A DNA stretch of 64,000 nt from an uncultured Latescibacterota bacterium. Lineage in GTDB: Bacteria; Latescibacterota; UBA2968. The notes under the pieces were generated by a model that worked only from the letters and a program-made list of their open reading frames with translations, was not told the DNA's origin and did not search any database. The position numbers and the translations under genes are program-made. This document shows positions 9,212 to 17,297 of the stretch, in pieces. The stretch lies in assembly GCA_951812755.1 (NCBI GenBank), contig OX638329.1, positions 3,728,522 through 3,792,521 on the forward strand. Reading direction: 5' to 3'. Position 1 is the stretch's first letter; each line of letters starts with the position of its first letter.

Positions 9212-10381
9212 AGTATCTAACCATGAGTTTTATGGTATAATGAAGACGTTACTGAAAAGCAATTTGATATTGCGTGCCCACCTGCACGAGAATATCAGCA
9301 ACAGCCTTGCTGAGGGCATCGAAACTCACATAAGCCGAAAAGGGGAGCCAAGAATACTTGATCAAACGCCACAGGATTTCGATGAGATTCAATTCTGGCG
9401 CATACGCGGGTAAAAAGTAAAGAAAGAGCCCTTTCGCCTCCCAAATCGGCACCTGTGTCTGAAAGGCCGCTGACCGATGGATGGACGCATTATCAAGGAC
9501 AACTATGGTTTTTCGCTTCAGCGTTTGACTAAAGGCATCAAAGCATCCAATCACAAGGTCGGTATTGACACAGCCTGCCGCACAAAAGGAGATCAGATCA
9601 TTATCGAGATTGAAAAATCCTAAGACATTTTGACGCTTGCCTTTTGCGGCCGGAATTTCCAGCGTTTGCCCCGTCGGCTGCCAGGCATAAGCAATGGCCG
9701 GATCAAGCGAAAAGCCAGCCTCATCAAAGTAGAAGAGGTCAATGGCTTTAACGCGATGTTTTTTTTAATGTTTCAAGCTCTTGCCGCGCGGTGCGAAACG
9801 CCTGTTCATCTCGCTTGGATTTCACAGATTTTCGCACGCGTTTCCAACGTAAACCGCTTCGTTTGGCAATCCGCCGCAGGCTGGAACTGCTGATGGTTTT
9901 CCCGGTCTTTTCCGCTAAGAGTCCCAAGACTGTCTTGGGAGCTTGCGGATGTGCCTGAATGAGGGCCTGGGCAACGGCTTGTTCTTGCTCATTCAGCTTG
10001 GGAGGACCGCCACTGCGAGGCTGATCATACAAGCCTGATAGCCCAGATGTGGTCCATCTATCGATCCAAGCAGATACCGTGTCTCGATGCACGCGGTAAA
10101 TGCGGGCAATCTCATCTATGCTTTGACCTTGTGAACTTAACAAAATACTGTGGGCACGTCTGCGAACCCGTTTGGCGACCGCTGTGTCGAGAAGATGCTG
10201 CAAGTGCCTCATCTCTTCAGGCGTCAACGCAGAGACAAATTTCGTGGCAACTTTCATAACGACCTCATCAATAAGAGTGGATAAGTCTTTACCCCTGAAG
10301 GGCGCAGACAGGGAGCAATGGCTCTTGAATATAGACATTTCCAAGACTCCCATTAGACTAAAAAACTCTTGAATGACTACT
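9212..10381 (-). mobile_element. IS630-type insertion sequence, 1170 bp
   Basis: The ends are imperfect inverted repeats of about 30 bp: the left end starts AGTATCTAAC and the reverse complement of the right end starts AGTAGTCATT; both share GAGTTTT and TAATG at matching positions. The element is flanked by TA on both sides (9210-9211 and 10382-10383), the target duplication typical of the IS630/Tc1/mariner group. Joining the flanks at TA restores the Ig-like reading frame (GLS|INSSSGQITG), proving the insertion site. Confidence 0.9.
9249..10257 (-). CDS. IS630-family transposase, two frames joined by a shift
   Basis: Start chosen at 10257 because GAGG lies five bases upstream. The first frame (to 9748) contains a helix-turn-helix region (EIARIYRVHRDTVSAWIDRW) and ends with a stop just after a run of eight A (plus-strand T8 at 9759-9766). 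The sequence immediately after the A run continues in the +1 frame as KAIDLFYFDEAGFSL, then VVLDNASIHRS, and ends at 9249 with AYAPELNLIEILW. These three motifs supply the D, D and E of the DDE catalytic triad. The homopolymer makes ribosomal or polymerase slippage plausible, as in other two-frame IS630 elements, but a simple inactivating indel gives the same picture. Confidence 0.85.
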
Positions 10382-10697
10382 TATCAATTCGAGCAGTGGA
10401 CAAATCACTGGCACGCCAACACAAAGAGGCTCTTTCACACTTACTGTGACTGTAACGGATAATGCAAGTATAACTGCAACTGAAAATTTCTCAATGACTG
10501 TCAGTCTGATCGGCGACTTTAATGGTGATGGTGTGGTCGGTGTAGCAGATCATTTACTTTTTCTGGCAGTGTTTGGTCTCTCCGAAGGTGACGATGGTTT
10601 TAATGCCGAAATGGATCTGAATGGCGATGGAACCATTGGTATTCCCGATTTTCTGATCTTTGTAAGTCACTTTCCCAATGCTGCCCGATTTTTTTAG
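10382..10697 (+). pseudogene. Fragment F1, right half: Ig-like end plus dockerin-like tail
   Basis: Continuation of F1 after the IS. It encodes NSSSGQITGTPTQRG, the end of the Ig-like domain and a full pair of calcium loops (DFNGDGVVGVADH and DLNGDGTIGIPDF) ending in AARFF, like the giant protein's C-terminus. The first possible ATG (10446) has no ribosome-binding site. The stop is followed after 32 bp by the next A gene with its own strong RBS. Confidence 0.8.
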
Positions 10698-10729
10698 TAC
10701 AGGAAATAGCTTTTTGTCAGGAGGAATTC

Positions 10730-11302
10730 ATGGCACATCTAACTGCAATCGTTCTGATTTTGGGTCTATGTCTGCCCCAGGCTCTGTTGGCAGGGCAGGT
10801 CCTTCAAGCTGGTGAGATTGACAGGCTTAAAGAGACAACGGATACGCTTTCTGTAAAAAAAGAGAACAAATCCAGACGGATTGTTGGTAAGTTGGCAGGT
10901 GGTGTCCTGGGAGGGACCCTTATCGGCCTTGCGATAGGCTCAGCTACTGAGAAGGCTGATGACTGTACGGGAACATTTTGTGGCGTGGGAAATTTTGTAA
11001 TTGTTGGATGGATTGGCTATCTCGTCGGCGTGCCCATCGGCATGAGCGCATTTGATCCATACGATCAATTTAAGTATTCATTGGCAGGTAGCCTGATCGG
11101 AGGTGCAGCAAGTCTTGTGATATTCACAGATGTAGAGTTAGCAGAAGAAAAACTCTGGCCGGCCCTTTTTATCGGCCCCCTTATTGGAGCTACAGTTATG
11201 TCCGAGTTTTCCCGAGAACTGCCAGAGAATCGTCGTGTTTCTATCGGTCTGCTACCCGGTCCCAATGGACAATTATCCGCTGTTGCCACGCTGCGATTTT
11301 GA
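10730..11302 (+). CDS. Array paralog A2, short form without the beta-barrel-like unit
   Basis: 190 residues, with AGGAGG seven bases before the ATG. It has the same leader as A1 and then AGEIDRLKETTDTLS, so about 73 residues carrying the small beta unit of A1 are missing. The deletion joins the two EID sites of A1 (gagattgacag and gaaatagacag), a likely short-homology deletion. The glycine-rich membrane segments and the C-terminal strand pair ending SAVATLRF are kept. Two cysteines remain in the loop DDCTGTFCGVGN. Membrane localisation is inferred. Function unknown. Confidence 0.7.
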   Translation: MAHLTAIVLILGLCLPQALLAGQVLQAGEIDRLKETTDTLSVKKENKSRRIVGKLAGGVLGGTLIGLAIGSATEKADDCTGTFCGVGNFVIVGWIGYLVGVPIGMSAFDPYDQFKYSLAGSLIGGAASLVIFTDVELAEEKLWPALFIGPLIGATVMSEFSRELPENRRVSIGLLPGPNGQLSAVATLRF

Positions 11303-11314
11303 ATTAGCTACTAA

Positions 11315-12130
11315 TACCTGTCTATTTCTGCGGCTACTCGGCCCCTGGAGATCGAACCAATAGCGGATGTGATAGCCACTCAGGATGTGGCAATTACCCC
11401 CATCCAGGTAGCAGCTTCAGGTGGTGGCGGAGCCTATACGTATTCGATAGAGAGCGATCCTGAAGGTTTAATAGCGAGTGATCCTGCTGATGATTCTGGC
11501 CTTTCTATAGATTCGAATGGCCGCATCACTGGCGCACCCACAGTGAGTGGAGATTTCACGATCAGAGTGACCGTGGAAGATGACCCTCCTGTCCGTGCTC
11601 CCTCCACACAAGTCAGTCGCTCTTTCTCCATGACGGTCAATGCACCTACAACCGTTTCGGCATTGACAATCGCAGAGATAGATGATATCACAGTCAAGAT
11701 AAGTGCTGTGCAGACGAACAGTCCAATTACTCCTATTCAAGTATCAGTATCAGGCGGACAAACGCCATACTCCTATTCCCTATCCAGCAACCCTGCCACA
11801 GGTGCAGGTCTGTCCATCAATGAGAGCAGCGGACAAATCACTGGCACACCCACACAGAGAGGCACTTTCACGCTTACAGTAACTGTGACCGATAATGCAA
11901 GTACGACTGCAAATGAAGGTTTCTCCATGGCTGTCAGTCTGATAGGCGACTTCAATGATGATGGCGCGGTCAATGAGTCAGATTTCGCACTTTTTCAAGC
12001 CGCGTTTGGTCTCTCGGAAGGTGACGATGGTTTTAATGCCGAAATGGATCTGAATGGCGATGGAACCATTGATGTTGCCGATTTTCTGATCTTTGTAAGT
12101 CACTTTCCCAATGCTGCCCGATTTTTTTAG
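11315..12130 (+). pseudogene. Fragment F2: Ig-like domains plus dockerin-like tail, no proper start
   Basis: The frame opens right after a TAA and reads LSISAATRPLEIEPIADVI, matching the inter-domain region of the giant protein. It continues through two Ig-like domains to complete dockerin-like loops and AARFF. A GTG at 11369 could be read as a start, but no Shine-Dalgarno precedes it and it lies inside a conserved domain. It is best read as a silent 3' copy. It differs from the giant gene at scattered positions, including a unique insert with the residues EGLIASDPADDSG. Confidence 0.75.
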
Positions 12131-12162
12131 TGCAGGAGATAGCTTTTTGTCAGGAGGCATTC

Positions 12163-12738
12163 ATGACACATCTAACTACAATCGTTCTCATTTTGGGACT
12201 CTGTCTGCCCCAAGCTCTGATGGCAGGGGAGGTCCTTCAAGCCGATGAAATTGACAGGCTTAAAGAGACAACGGATACACTTTCTGTGAAAAAAGAAAAC
12301 CCATCTAGGCGGATTGTTGGCAAGTTAGTCGGAGGTGTTCTTGGAGGGGGTCTTTTTGCCCTTGCGGGGGGCGCAACCGCAACAGCGATTGGTGACTGCC
12401 CAGAGGATGCGACATTCTGTAAATTAGGAAATTCTGTAATTGGTGGATGGTTTGGCTATCTCGTTGGCGTACCCATCGGCATGAACCGAATAGATCCGCA
12501 GGATCGCTTCACATATTCGTTGGCAGGCAGCCTGATGGGAGGTGCAGCAAGTCTTGTGTTACTCACAGATGAAGAGTTAGCAGAAAAACTCTGGCCAGCC
12601 TTTGTTATTAGCCCCCTTGTCGGCGCAGCAATCATGTCCGAGTTGTTCCGCAAACCGTTAGAGAACCGTCGTGTCTCCATCGGTCTGCTACCCGGTCCCA
12701 AAGGACGAGTATCCGCTGTTGCCACGCTTCGATTTTGA
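12163..12738 (+). CDS. Array paralog A3, short form
   Basis: 191 residues starting at the ATG preceded by AGGAGGCATTC; the longer upstream frame is dockerin sequence read out of context. Leader, glycine-rich membrane segments and C-terminal strand pair as in the family. Like A2 it lacks the beta unit and reads ADEIDRLKETTDTL after the leader. The loop GDCPEDATFCKLGN keeps two cysteines, which may form a disulfide if exposed in the periplasm. The stop lies 38 bp before the B1 start, so the two are probably co-transcribed. Confidence 0.7.
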   Translation: MTHLTTIVLILGLCLPQALMAGEVLQADEIDRLKETTDTLSVKKENPSRRIVGKLVGGVLGGGLFALAGGATATAIGDCPEDATFCKLGNSVIGGWFGYLVGVPIGMNRIDPQDRFTYSLAGSLMGGAASLVLLTDEELAEKLWPAFVISPLVGAAIMSELFRKPLENRRVSIGLLPGPKGRVSAVATLRF

Positions 12739-12776
12739 GAAAGCTGCCAGTGCCTTTGTCTCAACAGGAGAAACAC

Positions 12777-13859
12777 ATGAAAAAATTAGCTGCTGTCTTT
12801 GTAACCGCGACCCTCTTGCTCAATGCGATGGCCCCCACCCTCGCGTATGCAGCCACATACCTGCAAGGTTCAGAGGTCAATGCCAACACGCTCATTCAAG
12901 ATGCTTATGTTGCTGTCACCTATTACGATAGCAAGCATAAACAAAAATTAGACAAGGGCTGGATTGATGCGATTGACGAGACTTCGTTTACCATTCGGAG
13001 CGGTCTGTGGGGAAAGAAGACCATTGCTTACGACAAAGTCCTGTCACTGGTTATGAGCGAAGAAGAAACCACGCTAAGGCAAATAAATGAGATAAATCAG
13101 TGGTTTATTGGAAGTATGGCAGAAAGAGGATCAGAGACAGAGCAAGTCGCCATCCAACTACTCAACCAAAAGACCGTCACGATCATGCCACGCGGGCAGA
13201 TTGACCCATCAGAGATCACAAAGGGATGGTATGCTCACGTCGTCTATACATCTCAAGGAGCCACTGAAAAAGCCACCAGCCAGATTGCAGACAAGGACTC
13301 AAGCCGTATCGCACTCAAAAATGGGGCTGATACCTATAACATAGCATACAACGACATTGATACCCTCATTGTCGCCAAACGTATGCAAGAGATTGAGCGC
13401 TATCGAGAAACCGGAGTTAAATACAATGCCCGAGTGCGTGTATATGCCCCGTCCATTCAGAAGGGACAGATGGTTGGCAGACTCATTAAAATGATGCAAG
13501 ACACGCTGGTTATCCAAAAAGGGCGTCGCTTTTATGAGGTGCCTGTTTCTTCAATCTCTACATTCGACGTCAGTATCAAACAGTATAGGAACACGGGCAA
13601 AGGCTTGATAATTGGGCTTACTGCCGGGGCAAGTATGGCTGCCCTGATGAATGTTCCCGATCCGGAAACCGATTTGCAAGGATTAGGTCAAGCAATCGCC
13701 ACTGTGATAATCGTCCCCTCAATTGTAGTTATTTCCACGCTGATCGGTGCAATGAAGAAATCCGATAAATGGGTCGAAGTGTCTCCTCAACACCTCAACC
13801 TGAGCCTTGCACCCACATCCAGCAAAGGGCTTCGCGCCGCACTCACATTCAATTTCTAA
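12777..13859 (+). CDS. Array relative B1: exported protein with three repeated beta units
   Basis: 360 residues; the ATG at 12777 follows CAGGAGAAACAC. Signal peptide 1-25 (cut after AYA). Three related beta units, about 43-95 (GWIDAIDETSFTIRSGLWG), 150-203 (SRIALKNGADTYNIAYNDI) and 216-266 (VGRLIKMMQDTLVIQKGR), each resemble the single unit of A1, so A and B share ancestry. Two hydrophobic segments follow (about 277-292 and 306-325), then the C-terminal strand pair NLSLAPTSSKGLRAALTFNF. No enzymatic motif. A periplasmic or outer-membrane role is inferred. A frameshifted copy (B2) lies at 17298-17946. Confidence 0.75.
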   Translation: MKKLAAVFVTATLLLNAMAPTLAYAATYLQGSEVNANTLIQDAYVAVTYYDSKHKQKLDKGWIDAIDETSFTIRSGLWGKKTIAYDKVLSLVMSEEETTLRQINEINQWFIGSMAERGSETEQVAIQLLNQKTVTIMPRGQIDPSEITKGWYAHVVYTSQGATEKATSQIADKDSSRIALKNGADTYNIAYNDIDTLIVAKRMQEIERYRETGVKYNARVRVYAPSIQKGQMVGRLIKMMQDTLVIQKGRRFYEVPVSSISTFDVSIKQYRNTGKGLIIGLTAGASMAALMNVPDPETDLQGLGQAIATVIIVPSIVVISTLIGAMKKSDKWVEVSPQHLNLSLAPTSSKGLRAALTFNF

Positions 13860-14165
13860 TCTATCGATTCGAATGGCCGCATCACAGGCGCACCTACACA
13901 AAGAGGCACTTTCACGCTTAATGTGACAGTAACCGATGACCACGGCAGGACAGGAACAGGCAGTTTTTCTATGACTGTTCGTCTTATAGCTGACTTTAAT
14001 GATGATGGTGTGGTCGATACGTCAGATCATTTACTTTTTGTAGCCGTGTTTGGTCTCTCCGAAGGTGATGATGGTTTTAATGCGGATATGGATCTGGACG
14101 GCGATGGAACCATTGGGATTCCCGATTTTCTGATCTTTGTAGATAACTTTGGCTCCTCTGCATAG
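13860..14165 (+). pseudogene. Fragment F3: short Ig-like piece plus dockerin-like tail
   Basis: Starts directly after the B1 stop and in the same frame (TTC TAA TCT ATC GAT), reading SIDSNGRITGAPTQRG, then a half Ig-like domain and two calcium loops (DFNDDGVVDTSDH, DLDGDGTIGIPDF) ending DNFGSSA. An internal ATG at 13923 has no ribosome-binding site. Stop-codon readthrough of B1 would fuse it to B1; there is no evidence that this happens. Confidence 0.7.
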
Positions 14166-14207
14166 TTTTTTGGTGCAGAAGATAGATCTCTATCAGGAGG
14201 AATCATC

Positions 14208-15119
14208 ATGACACATATAGCAGCAATCGTTCTGATTTTGGGTCTCTGTCTGCCCCAGGCTCTGTTGGCAGGGGAGATCCTTCAAGCTGGTGAGATTGAC
14301 AGCAACAAGGTGAAAGTTGGTGCCTATGCCGAAGTCATCTATGGAAAGGGAGAGCGGGATCAAGTCTCAGGGAAGTGGGAGAAACTGGACACGGCACAAG
14401 GATATATTAAAGCTGTTGATGCAGAGAGTTTGACTATTGGACGCGGTCTTTGGAAGAAGCAGATCGCTTTTGAGCGCATTCAAAAGCTGATCCTTGCAGA
14501 GTCTGGCCGTGAAATAGACAGGCTTAAAAGGAAAGAAAGTAGGCGTGGAACTGGGCTAATGTTTGAAGTCGGCTGGAACCAGGGAATCAACACATCCTCT
14601 CAAAACATCTTCTCAGGATATCCTTCCTACCTTGATCGTAGACAGAAATCACAAGAAGGACTACCCTGGTCTTTATCTTTTTATTTTGCCCGTATGATTT
14701 CGGGCGAGAGATCCTCGCGATTTGGGCTGAAATACACTCATCAAGTAGTACAGATATTACCAATAAATCCCGAAGGCTTTCCCCCTGAGCCCAGAGATGG
14801 CAAAACATATAAGTCATTATCGCTGTTGCTGGTTTACCAACGTGTCGTTAAAAGTAGCCCGCGTGTTGTCATGCTCACGGATTTTGCAGGGGGTATAGCA
14901 TTGATAAACAACTATTTCAATAGCGACAGCCCTTGTAACTACTTGTGGGACTGCGCTCCTGAAATCGGTTCACGCTACTCTGCCGGTATGGCATTTCTAC
15001 TGCCTATTTACACACATATCGGTCTGCAAGCCACTGTACGAGCAGACTTACTGAGGGTAAAACATAAGTATCCTTTCACTTCGGGAATGTCAGTGGCATT
15101 TGGACTCCTTTGGGAGTAG
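14208..15119 (+). CDS. Array paralog A4: family leader and beta unit joined to a different C-terminal domain
   Basis: 303 residues, with AGGAGG before the ATG. Residues 1-107 match A1/A5 closely (leader, KVKVGAYAEVIYG, SLTIGRGLWKKQIAFERIQ, GREIDRLK). After KRKESRRGTG the sequence departs completely: alternating polar and apolar strands rich in aromatic residues (GLMFEVGWNQG, SLSFYFARMISGERS, SLSLLLVYQRVV, SGMSVAFGLLWE) look like an outer-membrane beta-barrel of about eight strands. The glycine-rich segments of the family are absent. This appears to be a domain swap in which the family N-terminus was fused to a barrel. Function unknown. Confidence 0.7.
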   Translation: MTHIAAIVLILGLCLPQALLAGEILQAGEIDSNKVKVGAYAEVIYGKGERDQVSGKWEKLDTAQGYIKAVDAESLTIGRGLWKKQIAFERIQKLILAESGREIDRLKRKESRRGTGLMFEVGWNQGINTSSQNIFSGYPSYLDRRQKSQEGLPWSLSFYFARMISGERSSRFGLKYTHQVVQILPINPEGFPPEPRDGKTYKSLSLLLVYQRVVKSSPRVVMLTDFAGGIALINNYFNSDSPCNYLWDCAPEIGSRYSAGMAFLLPIYTHIGLQATVRADLLRVKHKYPFTSGMSVAFGLLWE

Positions 15120-15134
15120 AGATATTATCCCACA

Positions 15135-15341
15135 TATAGTTTCTCTATGACTGTCCGTCTGATAGCCGACTTTAATGATGATGGCGTAGTCAATTCGTCA
15201 GATTATGCACTTTTTTATGCTGCGTTTGGTCTATCGGAAGGTGACGATGGATTTAATGCTGATATGGATCTGAATGGCGATGGAACCATTGGGATTCCCG
15301 ATTTTCTGATCTTTGTAGATAACTTTGGCTCCTCTGCATAG
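15135..15341 (+). pseudogene. Fragment F4: dockerin-like tail only
   Basis: The shortest complete tail: SFSMTVRLIADFNDDG and the two calcium loops ending DNFGSSA, beginning a few bases after the A4 stop. The ATG at 15147 lacks a ribosome-binding site. The tail DNA is nearly identical to that of F3. Confidence 0.7.
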
Positions 15342-15381
15342 TTTTTTGGTGCAGAAGATAGATCTCTATCAGGAGGAATTC

Positions 15382-16185
15382 ATGACACATATAGCAGCAA
15401 TCGTACTGATTTTGGGTCTATGTCTGCCCCAGGCTCTGAGGGCAGGGGAGGTCCTTCAAGCCGGTGAGATTGACAGCAGCAAGGTGAAAGTCGGGGCCTA
15501 TGCCGAAGTCATCTATGGGACAGGTGAGCGGGATCAAGTCTCAGGGAAGTGGGAGAAACTGGACACTGTAGCAGGATATATTAAAGCTGTTGATCGAGAG
15601 AGTTTGACCATTGGACGCGGTCTTTGGAAGGAGCAGATCGCTTTTGAGCGCATACAAAAGCTGATCATGGCAGCGTCTGGTCGTGAAATAGACAGGCTTA
15701 AAGAGACGACTGATACGCTTTCTGTGATAGATAACAGACGACAAGAACAAAATAGTACAGGCGGAGGACGGATTGCCAAAAAGTTGGCGGGCGGCGTTCT
15801 TGGAGGGGTCATGTTCGGTATGACAGTGGGCCTGACCGGTGCAGCGATCGTTGACTGCCCAGAGGATGTTTCATTCTGTGAAATAGAAAACTTTTTTATT
15901 CTTGGATGGTATGGCTATGTCGTCGGCTTACCCGTCGGCATGAACCGAATAGATCCACACGATCGATTTATCTATTCATTGGCAGGCAGCCTGATCGGAG
16001 GTGCAGCAAGTTTTGCACTAACGGACTCCAAAGATGAGTTCTGGACTCTTATTATCTGCCCTCTCGTTGGCACTGCAATTATGTCCGAAGTCTTCCGAAA
16101 ACCGCCAGATGGTCGTCGCGTCTCTATCGGTTTGCTACCCGGTCCCAAAGGCAGAGTATCCGCTGTAGTCACCCTTCAATTTTAA
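15382..16185 (+). CDS. Array paralog A5: near-twin of A1
   Basis: 267 residues, exactly the length of A1, with AGGAGG before the ATG. Most of the protein is identical to A1, but differences cluster in two blocks: around residues 56-72 (KWEKLDTVAGYIKAVDRES) and around 143-175 (VMFGMTVGLTGAAIVDCPED). The C-terminal 90 residues differ at only one position. Such clustering suggests gene conversion between family members. Domain order is as described for A1. It is followed by the same downstream DNA as A1. Confidence 0.75.
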   Translation: MTHIAAIVLILGLCLPQALRAGEVLQAGEIDSSKVKVGAYAEVIYGTGERDQVSGKWEKLDTVAGYIKAVDRESLTIGRGLWKEQIAFERIQKLIMAASGREIDRLKETTDTLSVIDNRRQEQNSTGGGRIAKKLAGGVLGGVMFGMTVGLTGAAIVDCPEDVSFCEIENFFILGWYGYVVGLPVGMNRIDPHDRFIYSLAGSLIGGAASFALTDSKDEFWTLIICPLVGTAIMSEVFRKPPDGRRVSIGLLPGPKGRVSAVVTLQF

Positions 16186-16250
16186 GTAGCTGCCAGTGCA
16201 TTCGTCTCAATGGGAATGAGCTATAACACCATGACCTGAACCATATTTAA

Positions 16251-16624
16251 ACTGCTGGCGCACCTTCAGGCATCGTCTTTGATCAAGAAAGTGCTCTCAT
16301 CACTGGCACACCCAAAGCAACTGGCGAATCTGACATTACAGTGACGGTACGAGATGCTGTAAATGACGAGGCATCCACAACGTTTAACTTGTCTGTTTCT
16401 GCGCCTACTCAAGCCATGAGTATCGCGGCAATAGCGGATGTGATAGCCACTCAGAATGTGGCAATTACCCCCATAACGGTAAAAGCGTCTGGTGGTAGCG
16501 GGTCTTATACGTATTGGATAGGGAGCAGCCGACCCCCAGCGAACAGCCCTCTCCCAGCGAACAACCCGCCCGCAGGTTCTGGCCTTTCTATTGATCGGAA
16601 TAGTGGACAAATCACAGGCACGCC
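16251..16624 (+). repeat. Long direct repeat, copy 2 (first copy 8299-8672)
   Basis: Partner of the copy at 8299-8672, constant offset 7952 bp; together with A5 the colinear block spans about 1.24 kb. Confidence 0.85.
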
Positions 16625-16667
16625 CGATTTTCTGATCTTTGTAGATAACTTTGGCTCCTCTGCATAG
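16251..16667 (+). pseudogene. Fragment F5: Ig-like domain fused to a dockerin end by deletion
   Basis: Second copy of the repeat at 8299-8672. After GQITGTP the frame jumps in phase to DFLIFVDNFGSSA, so the rest of the Ig-like domains and the first calcium loop are deleted. The junction uses the shared CCCGATTTT context. No proper start. It shows that the array loses internal segments while keeping frame. Confidence 0.75.
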
Positions 16668-16710
16668 TTTTTTTAGTGCAGGAGACTAATTTTTATCAGG
16701 AGGAATCATC

Positions 16711-17259
16711 ATGACACATATAGCAGTAATCGTTCTGATTTTGGGACTCTGTCAGCTCCAAGCTTTGTTGGCAGGGGAGGTCCTTCAAGCTGGTGAGATT
16801 GATAGCAGCAAGGTTGAAGTTGGTGTCTATGAAGAGAACAAACCCAGACGAATTATTGGCAAGTTAGCCATCGGTGTTCTTGGTGGGGGGTTTTTCGGCC
16901 TTGCCGGAGGCGCAGTCGGAAGAAATGTTGGTGGGGACGAAACATACGAACCATTCGTAAATACTTTAATTGGTGGATGGGTTGGCTATCTCGTCGGCGT
17001 GCCCGTCGGCCTGAGCGTATTTGATCCATACGATCAATTTAAGTATTCATTGGCAGGTAGCCTGATTGGAGGTGCGGTAAGCCTTCCACTCCTCTACTCT
17101 GAAGAAGACCTCTGGCCAGCCCTTTTTATTACCCCCTTTGTCGGCGCGGCGATCCTGTCCGAGTTTTCCCGAGAACTGCCAGAGAACCGTCGTGTCTCTA
17201 TCGGTCTGCTACCCGGTCCCAAGGGCAGAGTATCCGCTGTTGCCACGCTTCAATTTTAA
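16711..17259 (+). CDS. Array paralog A6, short form with an independent deletion
   Basis: 182 residues, with AGGAGG upstream. The leader is followed by AGEIDSSKVEVGVYEENKPRR, so the deletion removing most of the beta unit has different endpoints from that in A2 and A3. Membrane segments (GVLGGGFFGLAGGAVG, LIGGWVGYLVGVPVG) and the C-terminal strand pair ending SAVATLQF are retained. The cysteine loop of other members is replaced by GGDETYEPFVN. The B2 remnant follows after 38 bp, repeating the A3-B1 order. Confidence 0.7.
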   Translation: MTHIAVIVLILGLCQLQALLAGEVLQAGEIDSSKVEVGVYEENKPRRIIGKLAIGVLGGGFFGLAGGAVGRNVGGDETYEPFVNTLIGGWVGYLVGVPVGLSVFDPYDQFKYSLAGSLIGGAVSLPLLYSEEDLWPALFITPFVGAAILSEFSRELPENRRVSIGLLPGPKGRVSAVATLQF

Positions 17260-17297
17260 GTAGCTGCCAGTGCATTCATCGCAGAAGAAAGAAACAC

